DNA from: Candidatus Dormiibacterota bacterium
GTDB lineage: Bacteria; Chloroflexota; Dormibacteria; Aeolococcales; Aeolococcaceae
Assembly (NCBI GenBank): GCA_003153125.1
Contig: PLWW01000129.1
Span: 1-46,605 of the forward strand
Length of the DNA stretch: 46,605 nucleotides
Direction: 5' to 3'
In this document: positions 1-7,315 of the stretch, one piece after another
Layout: the number at the start of each line of letters is the position of its first letter
Position numbering within the stretch: the stretch's first letter is position 1
Made by a program: the position numbers and the translations under genes
Notes under the pieces: model-generated
Databases searched by the model: none
Told to the model about the DNA's origin: nothing
Seen by the model: the letters and a program-made list of their open reading frames with translations, nothing else

Positions 1-534
1 ATGTTCTTCCCTGACGTGGCCAAGGCGACGGCCGAGTTCGCGCGCGTGCTCAAGCCGGGCGGACGTCTCTGCTCGTCGGTATGGGTCAAGCCCGAGGAAA
101 ACCCGTGGACGACGATCGCCATGCAGGCAATCGCGACCGAGGCGGTGGTGGCGCCACCCGACCGGGACGGACCGAATATGTTTCGGTGTGCTGCCGCGGG
201 ATATGTCAGTGCCCTGTACGAGGGCGCGGGGCTGCGCGAGGTTGTCGAGTGGGACGTCGACGTCGAACTCGTGACGCGATCACCCGAGCAGTATTGGCAG
301 ATGATCAGCGAGCACGTCTCGCTCGCAGTTGCGGCGCTTCAGCAGGTCGACGAACCGGCGCGGGAGCGGATTCGGGCAAACGCCATTGCGAAGGTGAGCG
401 CGTTCGAGAAGGACGGCAAGGTCCGGGTTCCGGGCGTGGCGCGGTGCATCGTGGGAACGAAACAGGACGCGAGCAGCACGCGCCCCCGCGACGGCGCCCG
501 ATCCACCAACGCGAGCTGGCCGACCCAGCGGTAG
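1..534 (+). CDS. Class I SAM-dependent methyltransferase, 5' truncated
   Basis: The visible 177 residues are the C-terminal part of a UbiE/type-11-like methyltransferase. The opening segment reads MFFPD, then a helix, then LKPGGRL, which is the post-motif strand and loop found after the SAM-binding motif. The Rossmann motif I (GxGxG) must therefore lie before base 1, and the ATG at base 1 is an internal methionine rather than a start. The central W-containing segment (SVWVKPEENPW) is typical of this family. The last 20 residues are low-complexity Ser/Thr/Arg and look like a divergent tail. The substrate cannot be told. It is followed closely by a second, unrelated methyltransferase on the same strand. 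Confidence 0.75.
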   Translation: MFFPDVAKATAEFARVLKPGGRLCSSVWVKPEENPWTTIAMQAIATEAVVAPPDRDGPNMFRCAAAGYVSALYEGAGLREVVEWDVDVELVTRSPEQYWQMISEHVSLAVAALQQVDEPARERIRANAIAKVSAFEKDGKVRVPGVARCIVGTKQDASSTRPRDGARSTNASWPTQR

Positions 535-560
535 GCGAAGCCGCGCGCGCCGCGCGGCCG

Positions 561-566
561 TAGGCT
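561..566 (+). promoter_or_regulatory. -10-like hexamer TAGGCT for the next gene
   Basis: TAGGCT fits the TANNNT -10 pattern and ends exactly 7 nt before the AUA codon at 574. This is the same spacing seen before other operon-leading genes in the window, so transcription would begin at or next to the proposed start codon. No convincing -35 is visible. Confidence 0.4.
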
Positions 567-573
567 GCGCGTC

Positions 574-1242
574 ATATCCAAGGACTGGCTGGCGTGGCAT
601 CGCCCCTACGACGAGGCGGGGTCGCCGCTGCAGCTGCGCCTCGCCGCTGTCCAGGCGCACATCCGCCGCGCCCTGGGTGCGTGCCCGCCCGGACCGATCC
701 GGGTCGTCAGCATGTGTGCCGGCCAGGGACGCGACCTGCTCGAGGTGCTCGTCGAGCACCCGCGCAGGGTGGACGTCACCGCGCATCTTGTCGAGCTGGA
801 CGAACGCAACGTCGACCGGGCCCGGACGGGAGTGGATGGCGCGGGGTTGACGGGCGTCGAGGTGGTCAAGGCCGACGCCTCCTCCACCAGCGCCTACGAG
901 CCGCTGGTGCCGGCCGATCTCCTTCTTGTCTGCGGTGTCTTCGGCAACATCACCGACGTCGATATCCGCACCACGGTGGGCGCGCTGTCCAGCCTGTGCG
1001 CGCCTCGGGCAACGGTGATCTGGACGCGCTACCCACGCGACCCCGACCTGCTGCCCTCCGTCGACGGCTGGTTCCGCGACGCCGGCTTCGAGCTCGTCTC
1101 GCTGGAGACGGGCTCGGACGGGAGCCAGTTCGGCGTCGGGGTGCACCGTTTGACTGCACTGGCGCAGCCCTACCGCCCCGGCGTTCGGCTGTTCACCTTC
1201 CTCGAGGACCCCGACCCCACCGGCACGCGCCGCTCCAACTGA
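574..1242 (+). CDS. Class I SAM-dependent methyltransferase, probable AUA start
   Basis: This is a 222-residue Rossmann methyltransferase. Motif I is VVSMCAGQGRD (residues ~42-52), the acidic end of beta-2 is VELDE, and VKADA follows. Homologous N-terminal sequence (SKDWLAWHRPYDEAGSPL, then a helix) continues upstream of the first canonical start, the ATG at 712. Beginning there would delete the helix before motif I and start inside motif I itself. Between the preceding in-frame stop (532-534) and 712 there is no ATG, GTG or TTG. The AUA at 574 gives M-S-K-D-W and sits 7 nt after a TAGGCT hexamer, so a leaderless AUA start is my preferred reading. A sequencing error (ATG read as ATA) is possible. 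Substrate unknown. Confidence 0.65.
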   Translation: MSKDWLAWHRPYDEAGSPLQLRLAAVQAHIRRALGACPPGPIRVVSMCAGQGRDLLEVLVEHPRRVDVTAHLVELDERNVDRARTGVDGAGLTGVEVVKADASSTSAYEPLVPADLLLVCGVFGNITDVDIRTTVGALSSLCAPRATVIWTRYPRDPDLLPSVDGWFRDAGFELVSLETGSDGSQFGVGVHRLTALAQPYRPGVRLFTFLEDPDPTGTRRSN

Positions 1243-1279
1243 CCACGCCGGACTGTGGCCGGGCGCACGGTGTGTGCCG

Positions 1280-2761
1280 TCAGCCGGCGGCAACCCGAAG
1301 CGAGTCCGCCGGTCTCACCGCCGGCTGCGCTGCTGGCACAGCATGCGGACGGACGTTCCTGAGCACGACCGCGCCGGCCACCGCGGCTGCGGCGACGCAG
1401 GCGGCGGCGACGGTGAACCCGAGGTGGTAGCCGCCGGTCAGCGCACCGGCGACGCTTTCACCGTTGGCCAGGAGGCCGTTGGTGCCAGCTGCGGACACTG
1501 TCGCTATGACCGCGATGCCGATGGCAGCCCCCATCTGCATGGCCACGTTGGCGACGCCTGAGGCGAGCCCGGAGTCGCGCGGGTTCACGCCACTCATTGC
1601 CAGGGAGACCGTGGGCATGAACACCAGGCCCGCACCCATGCCCATCAGCAGCATCGCCGGCAGCACGTCGACGACGTAGCTGGCGTTGACGGGAGCGCGA
1701 CCGAACAGGAGCAGGCCCGCCGCCACCAGCAGCAGACCGGGAAGCAGCGTCGCCTTGGCGCCGATGCGGCCCACCAGGCGGGCGGTGAGAAACAGGGAGA
1801 ACAGGGCCACGCAGAGGTTCATCGGCATGAACGCGACGCCGGCGGCAATCGGCGAGTAGCCGAGCACGTGCTGGAGGTAGAGAGCGCCGAGGAAGAAAGC
1901 GCCGAACAGGCCGACCGGGAAGAGCGCGCGCACCAGTGCCGCCCCGGCGACGTTGCGCGAGCGGAAGAAATGGAGCGGCACCAACGGGTGAGCCACGCGC
2001 TCCTCGACGAGGATGAACGCAACCGACAGGGCGATGGTGAGGCCGCCCAAGAACATCGTGCTCACGGAGCCCCAGCCACTCGAGCTCGCCTGCAGGATGG
2101 TGTAGACGGCGAGCGCGGGCGCCGCTGTGATGAGCAGCGCGCCCCATCCGTCGACACCGCCGCGAACACCGATGCCGACGTGCTCCGGGATCAGCATGGT
2201 GCCGAGGACGAGGGTGGCCACGCCGATCGGCAGGTTGATGAAGAAGATCCAGTGCCAGTTCAGGGCTTCGGTCAGCACGCCCCCGAGGAGAAGACCGATC
2301 GCGCCGCCCGCCGACGCGACGAACGCGTAGAGGCTCATCGCCCTCGCCGTGTCGCGCGGCTCAGCGAACAACGTCACCAGGATGCCGAGCACCATGGACG
2401 ACACCACCGCTGCGCCGACCCCCTGCAGGAACCGCGCCAGGACGAGCGTCGTCTCGGTCGGAGCCACCCCGCACAGCATCGACGCGGCCGTGAAGATCCC
2501 GACCCCTGTCAGGAAGACGCGCTTGCGGCCCACCAGGTCGCCGAGGCGTCCCGCCAGCAGGAGCAGGCCGCCGAACGTGATCAGGTACCCGTTGATCACC
2601 CACGCCAGCGACGTCTGGGTGGCGTGCAGGTCACGCTGGATCGACGGAAGGGCGACGTTGACCACCGTGGCGTCCAGCACGATCATCAGCTGGCCGACAC
2701 AGAGCACGACGAGCGCGATCCAGCGGCGCCGGACAGCGCCCGGGGCCAGGCGCACCCTCAT
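1280..2761 (-). CDS. MFS drug exporter, DHA2/EmrB-QacA type (14 TMS)
   Basis: The 493-residue membrane protein has the DHA2 signature LDATVVNVALP in the first helix (residues ~29-39), MFS motif A GRLGDLVGRKRVF between TM2 and TM3, and an HWIFFINLPIG segment typical of the EmrB/QacA branch. Its length and hydrophobic pattern fit 14 transmembrane helices. It would export a hydrophobic drug or toxic metabolite by proton antiport. Its ATG overlaps the stop of the 66-aa gene upstream by 4 nt, so the two are translationally coupled. Both lie divergent to an ArsR-type regulator, which suggests induction by the exported compound or by a metal. The true substrate is not deducible. Confidence 0.9.
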   Translation of the reverse strand: MRVRLAPGAVRRRWIALVVLCVGQLMIVLDATVVNVALPSIQRDLHATQTSLAWVINGYLITFGGLLLLAGRLGDLVGRKRVFLTGVGIFTAASMLCGVAPTETTLVLARFLQGVGAAVVSSMVLGILVTLFAEPRDTARAMSLYAFVASAGGAIGLLLGGVLTEALNWHWIFFINLPIGVATLVLGTMLIPEHVGIGVRGGVDGWGALLITAAPALAVYTILQASSSGWGSVSTMFLGGLTIALSVAFILVEERVAHPLVPLHFFRSRNVAGAALVRALFPVGLFGAFFLGALYLQHVLGYSPIAAGVAFMPMNLCVALFSLFLTARLVGRIGAKATLLPGLLLVAAGLLLFGRAPVNASYVVDVLPAMLLMGMGAGLVFMPTVSLAMSGVNPRDSGLASGVANVAMQMGAAIGIAVIATVSAAGTNGLLANGESVAGALTGGYHLGFTVAAACVAAAAVAGAVVLRNVRPHAVPAAQPAVRPADSLRVAAG

Positions 2762-2958
2762 GCGGCCCTCGGGTCGGTCGCGGCACGGTCCTGCTCGATG
2801 ACCACCGGGCCGAGGACGACCTCGGTCGGGCCGCGCCAGGTGCGCACCCGGGGATCGAAATGAAGGTGGTGGAAGGTCGTGACCTGGGCTGCCGACATGC
2901 GCTCGTCGTCGTCAGGCGCCACGGCCGGCGCTGTCTGCTGGATGGCGGTTTCACTCAT
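2758..2958 (-). CDS. Small hypothetical protein (66 aa) coupled to the MFS exporter
   Basis: This is a hydrophilic 66-residue protein with no membrane span or signal peptide, rich in Asp/Glu, with an HHLHFDPRVRTW core. A strong Shine-Dalgarno (GGAGG) stands 7 nt before the ATG, and the stop overlaps the exporter's ATG (ATGA). It is also the first gene behind the divergent promoter. These three points argue that it is real despite its size. I do not recognise the family. The His-rich patch could bind metal, but that is speculation. Confidence 0.65.
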   Translation of the reverse strand: MSETAIQQTAPAVAPDDDERMSAAQVTTFHHLHFDPRVRTWRGPTEVVLGPVVIEQDRAATDPRAA

Positions 2959-2978
2959 GTCAGGTCCTCCGTTGTGAT

Positions 2979-3027
2979 ATTGTTCGACCCGGATCGTACC
3001 TTATTAGTTCGATGGGTGTCAAACAAT
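2979..3027. promoter_or_regulatory. Inverted-repeat operator between exporter operon and arsR
   Basis: ATTGTTCGACCC (2979-2990) is matched on the opposite strand by ATTGTTTGACACCC (complement of 3014-3027). The right arm overlaps the -35 of the exporter promoter and the ATG of the regulator, and the left arm overlaps the regulator's likely -35. A dimeric ArsR bound here would shut both directions. Confidence 0.55.
2993..3022 (-). promoter_or_regulatory. Sigma-70-like promoter of the exporter operon
   Basis: On the minus strand TTGACA (complement of 3017-3022), an 18-bp spacer and TACGAT (complement of 2993-2998) make a near-consensus promoter. It is followed by the GGAGG ribosome site and the 66-aa gene. 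Confidence 0.65.
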
Positions 3028-3403
3028 GCCATGGGTGACGGAGATCCCGGAGGGGGTCTCCTACGACAGCAGCCAGCTGGCCCCGCGCCCCGTGGCGGGC
3101 ATCAACGAACTGCTCCAGGCGCTCGCCGACCCCGTCCGTCTCGACGTGGTCCGTGACCTCGCCGATTCGCCGGGCCCGCGTCCGTGCGGCAGCCTCGTCA
3201 CCTCGGTGACCAAGTCGACGCTGAGCCACCATCTCCGCGTGCTGCGCGAGGCCGGGATCATCGAGATGCGCGTCGACGGCACCCGCAAGCTCACCAGCCT
3301 TCGCCGGGCCGAGTTGGAGGCAGCCTGCCCCGGACTGCTCGACAGCATCCTTCGCGCGCCCGTGGGTGAGCCGGCCACCGCGGAGCCGGCGCCGGCGGGC
3401 TGA
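3026..3403 (+). CDS. ArsR-family winged-helix transcriptional regulator
   Basis: The 125-residue protein has the ArsR order: an ALADPVRLDVVRDL helix (residues ~31-44), then the recognition region SVTKSTLSHHLRVLREAGII and a wing ending in GTRKLTSLRR. There is no CxC pair in the recognition helix, so it is not a classical As/Cd sensor. The only Cys residues are in PRPCGS and AACPG. It is divergently transcribed from the exporter operon, and an inverted repeat overlaps its start codon, which suggests autoregulation and control of the exporter. The ATG at 3026 lacks a clear Shine-Dalgarno. The in-frame GTG at 3035 is an alternative start. Confidence 0.85.
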   Translation: MPWVTEIPEGVSYDSSQLAPRPVAGINELLQALADPVRLDVVRDLADSPGPRPCGSLVTSVTKSTLSHHLRVLREAGIIEMRVDGTRKLTSLRRAELEAACPGLLDSILRAPVGEPATAEPAPAG

Positions 3404-3409
3404 CCGCCC

Positions 3410-4897
3410 TCAGCTGTTCTGCGGGAAGCCCAGGTCGACCCGGCTGGTGCTGGGATCGGGCCAGCGTGACGTGACCACCTTGGTCCGCGTGTAGAAGTGG
3501 ATGCCGTCCGGCCCGTACATGTGGGTATCGCCGAAGAGCGATGCCTTCCAGCCACCGAAGCTGTAGTAGGCGACGGGCACCGGGATGGCCACGTTGACCC
3601 CCACCATCCCCGCCTGCACCTCGAACTGGAACCTGCGCGCCGCCCCACCGTCGCGGGTGAAGATGGCAACGCCGTTGCCGTAGGGGCTGTCGTTGACCAG
3701 GCGCACGGCATCCTCGTATGTCGCCACGCGGACCACGGACAGCACCGGCCCGAAGATCTCGTCGTCGTAGACGCGCGTCCCCGGGGTGACCGAGTCGACA
3801 AGGGAGGCGCCCAGGAAGAATCCATCGCCCTCGAAGCTCTGGGAGCGACCGTCCACGACCACCCGGGCTCCGCCGAGCGCGGCGTCGTCGAGGTACGACG
3901 CCACCCGGTCGCGGTGCTCGCGGGTCACCAGAGGGCCCATCTGCGAATCGGGGTCGTCGCCCGGGCCGATCGTCACCGAGGGGATTCGCCTTGCGATGGC
4001 GTCCACCAGCCGGTCGGCGACGTCCCCGACGGCGACCACCGCCGACACCGCCATGCAGCGCTCCCCAGCCGAGCCGTAACCCGCCGACACCGCGGCGTCC
4101 GCGGCCATGTCGACGTCCGCGTCGGGGAGCACGACCATGTGGTTCTTGGCGCCGCCGAGCGCCTGGACACGCTTGCCGTTGCGCGTGCCCGTCTCGTACA
4201 CGTGACGCGCGATCGGGGTCGAGCCCACGAACGACACCGCGGCGATGCCGGGGTGCTCGAGGATGCGGTTCACCGCCTCGCGATCTCCGTTGACCACGGA
4301 GAACACGCCGGCCGGCAGCCCGGCCTCGTGCCACAGCTCGGCGAAGAGGAGAGAGGCAGAGGGGTCCTTCTCGCTCGGCTTGAGGATGAAGCAGTCGCCG
4401 CAGGCGATGGCGTTGCTGAACATCCACATCGGCACCATGGCGGGGAAGTTGAACGGGGTGATCCCGGCCACGACCCCGAGCGGCTGGCGGATCGAGTACA
4501 CGTCGACCTCGCGCGACACCTGCTCGGAGAACCCTCCCTTGAGGAGGTGGGGCACGCCGCAGGCGAACTCGACGTTCTCCAGCCCGCGTGCCACCTCGCC
4601 GAGTGCGTCGGAGAGCACCTTGCCATGCTCTGCGGTGATCAGCCGGGCGATGTCCTGGCGGTGCGAGTCGACCAGGTCGCGAAAGCGGAAGAGGATCTCG
4701 GACCGCGCGGACAGTGAGGTCGCGCGCCACGCCGGGAACGCACCGGCAGCACTCTCCGCAGCCGCGTCCAGCTCGGCCGCCGAGGCCAGGTCGACGACAG
4801 CGGTCTGCGCGCCGGTCGCCGGGTTGAACACCGGCCCCTGCCTTCCCGAGGTCCCGGCCACGCGGCCGTCGTCGATCCAGTGGGTGATCTGCTTCAT
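3410..4897 (-). CDS. mmsA: Methylmalonate-semialdehyde dehydrogenase (CoA-acylating)
   Basis: This 495-residue ALDH-fold enzyme converts methylmalonate or malonate semialdehyde, CoA and NAD+ to propionyl-CoA or acetyl-CoA, CO2 and NADH. The signatures are the GVVAGITPFNFPAMVPMWM segment, the LGGAKNHMVVLPDAD segment, and GERCMA with catalytic Cys281. There is no general-base Glu of hydrolytic ALDHs at the ALGGAKN position, as expected for the CoA-dependent MmsA group. Length is normal. The reading frame is open far upstream, but the ATG at 4897 gives the typical N-terminus (a short lead-in then FNPATG) and overlaps the aminotransferase stop (ATGA). It belongs to the same operon as that aminotransferase. 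Confidence 0.92.
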   Translation of the reverse strand: MKQITHWIDDGRVAGTSGRQGPVFNPATGAQTAVVDLASAAELDAAAESAAGAFPAWRATSLSARSEILFRFRDLVDSHRQDIARLITAEHGKVLSDALGEVARGLENVEFACGVPHLLKGGFSEQVSREVDVYSIRQPLGVVAGITPFNFPAMVPMWMFSNAIACGDCFILKPSEKDPSASLLFAELWHEAGLPAGVFSVVNGDREAVNRILEHPGIAAVSFVGSTPIARHVYETGTRNGKRVQALGGAKNHMVVLPDADVDMAADAAVSAGYGSAGERCMAVSAVVAVGDVADRLVDAIARRIPSVTIGPGDDPDSQMGPLVTREHRDRVASYLDDAALGGARVVVDGRSQSFEGDGFFLGASLVDSVTPGTRVYDDEIFGPVLSVVRVATYEDAVRLVNDSPYGNGVAIFTRDGGAARRFQFEVQAGMVGVNVAIPVPVAYYSFGGWKASLFGDTHMYGPDGIHFYTRTKVVTSRWPDPSTSRVDLGFPQNS

Positions 4898-6180
4898 GCA
4901 GTCGCGGTGAGCGCCTCGTCGAGGGTGGCCACAGCTGACGCCAGCTGCTCCTCGGTGATCACCAGCGGCGGCTGGATGCGCAGGACGTTGCCGAAGAAAC
5001 CGCCGACACCGATGATCAGCCCCCGCTCCCTGCAGGCGGCGCGTACCTGCACCGCCTGCTGCGCGGCCGTCGTCGCGCCGCCCCGGTCGCCGAGCTCGAT
5101 GCCCACCATCAGGCCCTTGCCGCGCACCTCGGTGATCGCCTGCTGACGCGCCGCCACCCTCTCGAGCTTGGCGAGCAGCCACTCGCCGAGGCGCGCGCTG
5201 TTCTCGCACAGGCGCTCGTCCTCGATGACGTCGAGCGTGGCCACGGCTGCGGCGCAGGACACCGGGTTGCCGCCGAAGGTGGAGAGGTGCTCGCCCGGCT
5301 GGAAGGCGTCGGCGATCTCCGGGCGGGCGATGAAGCCTCCGAGCGGGAAGCCGCTGGCGATCCCCTTGGCCATGGTCATGATGTCGGGCTCCACGCCGAA
5401 ATGCTCGATGCCGAACATGCGCCCGGTTCGCCCGAAGCCGGTCTGCACCTCGTCGACGATGAGCAGGATGCCGTGGCGGTCGAGGATCTCCTTGACGCGC
5501 CGGAAGTAGTCGGGGTGGGGCACGACGATGCCCGCCTCGCCGAGCACTGGCTCGGCGATGAACGCCGCCACATTGCCCGAGGTGTGGTAGTTGATGACGT
5601 CCTCGACCGCGTCGGCGCAGCGCAGCGTGCACGCCCCACCGCAGACCCGGCAGCGGGTGAGGTGCGGGGCGGGCGCGAAGGCGACGCCGCCCAGGTACGG
5701 GCCGCCGTGCTGCTTGCGCTTGCGGTTGCCGGTCACCGCCAGGGTCGCGTTGGTGCGCCCGTGGAAGCCCGTCTCCAGGGCGATGAATTCGGTCCGCCCG
5801 GTGAAGGCCCGGGCCAGTCTCATCGCCCCCTCAACCGCCTCGGCGCCGCTGTTGGAGAAGAAGGTCTTCTGCAGCGCTCCCGGCGACACCTCGGCAAGCC
5901 GCGCGGCCAGCTCCCCCACCACCGGCACCTCGTACAGGAGGCTGCCGCAGTGGATGAACCGCTCCATCTGCTCGCGAGCCGCCTCCACCACCCGTGGGTG
6001 GGAGTGCCCGGTGCTCACCACCGAGATGCCCGCGAAGCAGTCCAGGTAGCGGCGGCCGTCGACGTCCCAGAGCTCCGCGCCCCGGCCGCGCTCCACGGTG
6101 ACGGGCTCGACCCCGGCGACGGGGCTGAGGTTGACGTAGCGCTGGTAGAGCTCGGAGGCGGACCTCCCGGCGACCGTCAT
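4894..6180 (-). CDS. Class III PLP aminotransferase, AGXT2/beta-amino-acid type
   Basis: The 428-residue fold-type I aminotransferase has FFSNSGAEAVEGAMRLAR, a DEVQTGFGRTG stretch and the PLP lysine K272 in MAKGIASG. An insertion holding four cysteines (C-x2-C-x3-C-x3-C in HLTRCRVCGG and following residues) resembles the Cys-bearing loop of AGXT2-like enzymes. Coupling by ATGA overlap to mmsA suggests it makes (methyl)malonate semialdehyde from beta-alanine or beta-aminoisobutyrate, the last stages of reductive pyrimidine breakdown. 4-aminobutyrate or alanine-glyoxylate activity is also possible. The ATG at 6180 is preceded by CACACT, 7 nt away, with TTGCGC 18 bp further up, so the mRNA is probably leaderless. 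Confidence 0.85.
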   Translation of the reverse strand: MTVAGRSASELYQRYVNLSPVAGVEPVTVERGRGAELWDVDGRRYLDCFAGISVVSTGHSHPRVVEAAREQMERFIHCGSLLYEVPVVGELAARLAEVSPGALQKTFFSNSGAEAVEGAMRLARAFTGRTEFIALETGFHGRTNATLAVTGNRKRKQHGGPYLGGVAFAPAPHLTRCRVCGGACTLRCADAVEDVINYHTSGNVAAFIAEPVLGEAGIVVPHPDYFRRVKEILDRHGILLIVDEVQTGFGRTGRMFGIEHFGVEPDIMTMAKGIASGFPLGGFIARPEIADAFQPGEHLSTFGGNPVSCAAAVATLDVIEDERLCENSARLGEWLLAKLERVAARQQAITEVRGKGLMVGIELGDRGGATTAAQQAVQVRAACRERGLIIGVGGFFGNVLRIQPPLVITEEQLASAVATLDEALTATA

Positions 6181-6187
6181 CGCTCGC

Positions 6188-6217
6188 AGTGTGGCGAGGG
6201 TCGTGCCACGAGCGCAA
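6188..6217 (-). promoter_or_regulatory. Promoter of the aminotransferase-mmsA operon (leaderless)
   Basis: On the minus strand TTGCGC (complement of 6212-6217), 18 bp, then CACACT (complement of 6188-6193). Seven nt separate the -10 from the ATG at 6180, so the transcript should start at the start codon. Confidence 0.5.
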
Positions 6218-6232
6218 GGCCACGCCCGCGCT

Positions 6233-7315
6233 TCAGGAGGGCCGGTAATCGAGCCCGTCGGGACGGAGCAGGCGATGCGTCGCGTCGCCCGTCCATTGCC
6301 AGACAACCGTCGAGGTGGTGGGGTCGACGATGACGATGCGATTGTCGTAGTCGTCGCAGATGGCGACCCGGTTGCTGGCCAGGGGGATGGCGATCGACGG
6401 GTGGTCGAGCTGGGCCGCTCCGCGCGGCGAGTACCGCCACAGCACGGTGCCATCGGCGCCCACGCGAAGGACGGAGCCGACGCTGGAGTAGTCGGTGAGA
6501 AGCACGGAGCCGTCGGGGTACGCCATGGCATCCGACGGGTAGCCGACCGGCACCCGGTGGCTCCAGCGCACCGTGCCGTCCGCGTTCAACCAGGTGACCC
6601 GGCTGCCGCTGATCTCGGTGACCACCAGTGACCCGCCGGCGGTGGGGAAGGCGCCGTTCGGCTCGGAGAACTGACGTGGCGGATTGTGGGCGCACCCGTG
6701 GCCGCCGAGCACGGTCATCACCGTCCCCGTGGAGCCGTCGAGGTGGAGGATCCGGCAGTTGCGGATGTCGGCCAGCCATACCGACCCGTCGGCCGCGGGC
6801 ACGGCGTCGTCGGGGTTGTTGAACTGGGTGAGGTCGCCACCACGGCGGAAGAGAGAGCCCGCCTGCCAGATCACCGCACCGGTCAGCCGGTTCACGGCCA
6901 TCGCCTCCTGCCCCTCCTCCGAGTTGGCGACGATGGCCGAGCCGTCGACGCTGTAGAAGGCGTCGTCGGGCGGTCCGAGCGGACGCCCAAGGGGCGGCGC
7001 GGTGGTTGTGAGTGCCCACGTCACAGCGCCGCTGGGGTCGATCTCGAGGATGCGGCTGTGGCTGCTGCTCTCTGCGATGAGCAGGTGGCCGATGAACGGC
7101 ACCCCCGGCGCGAGTGCGGGCAGGCCTGCCCCGGCGCCGGGCAGCAGGAACCCTGGCTGGCCGAGCGGTGCCGATGGCGAGGCCGGCGGGCGCTGCAGGC
7201 CCGTCTGGCTTGGAGCGACGTGCTGCGCCACCGGCTGCGGGAGTGATGAGCACGAAGTGAGCAGCCAGGCCAGCGCCAACGCGCTGAGCACCGCGCGCCG
7301 TGATCGCCGGATCAC
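6233..7315 (-). CDS. Beta-propeller lipoprotein (NHL/PQQ-like repeats)
   Basis: The 360-residue exported protein begins with an Arg-rich n-region, a hydrophobic stretch and the lipobox LTSC (Cys ~22), followed by a Pro/Ser-rich linker. The rest is repeated ~45-residue blades with patterns such as GSRVTWLNADGTVRWSH, VGADGTVLWRY and the ILEIDPSGAVTW blade, typical of PQQ/NHL-like propellers. No enzymatic motif is visible, so a binding or scaffold role outside the membrane is likely. The GTG start at 7315 overlaps the stop of the neighbouring propeller lipoprotein (GTGA), so the two are co-expressed and may form a pair. Ligand unknown. Confidence 0.75.
   Translation of the reverse strand: MIRRSRRAVLSALALAWLLTSCSSLPQPVAQHVAPSQTGLQRPPASPSAPLGQPGFLLPGAGAGLPALAPGVPFIGHLLIAESSSHSRILEIDPSGAVTWALTTTAPPLGRPLGPPDDAFYSVDGSAIVANSEEGQEAMAVNRLTGAVIWQAGSLFRRGGDLTQFNNPDDAVPAADGSVWLADIRNCRILHLDGSTGTVMTVLGGHGCAHNPPRQFSEPNGAFPTAGGSLVVTEISGSRVTWLNADGTVRWSHRVPVGYPSDAMAYPDGSVLLTDYSSVGSVLRVGADGTVLWRYSPRGAAQLDHPSIAIPLASNRVAICDDYDNRIVIVDPTTSTVVWQWTGDATHRLLRPDGLDYRPS

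Noticed and set aside
3410..5632. 740-codon reading of mmsA extended into the aminotransferase gene
   Set aside because: Residues before the ATG at 4897 are Arg-rich out-of-frame translation of the aminotransferase; MmsA homology begins at 4897 and the ATGA overlap supports it.
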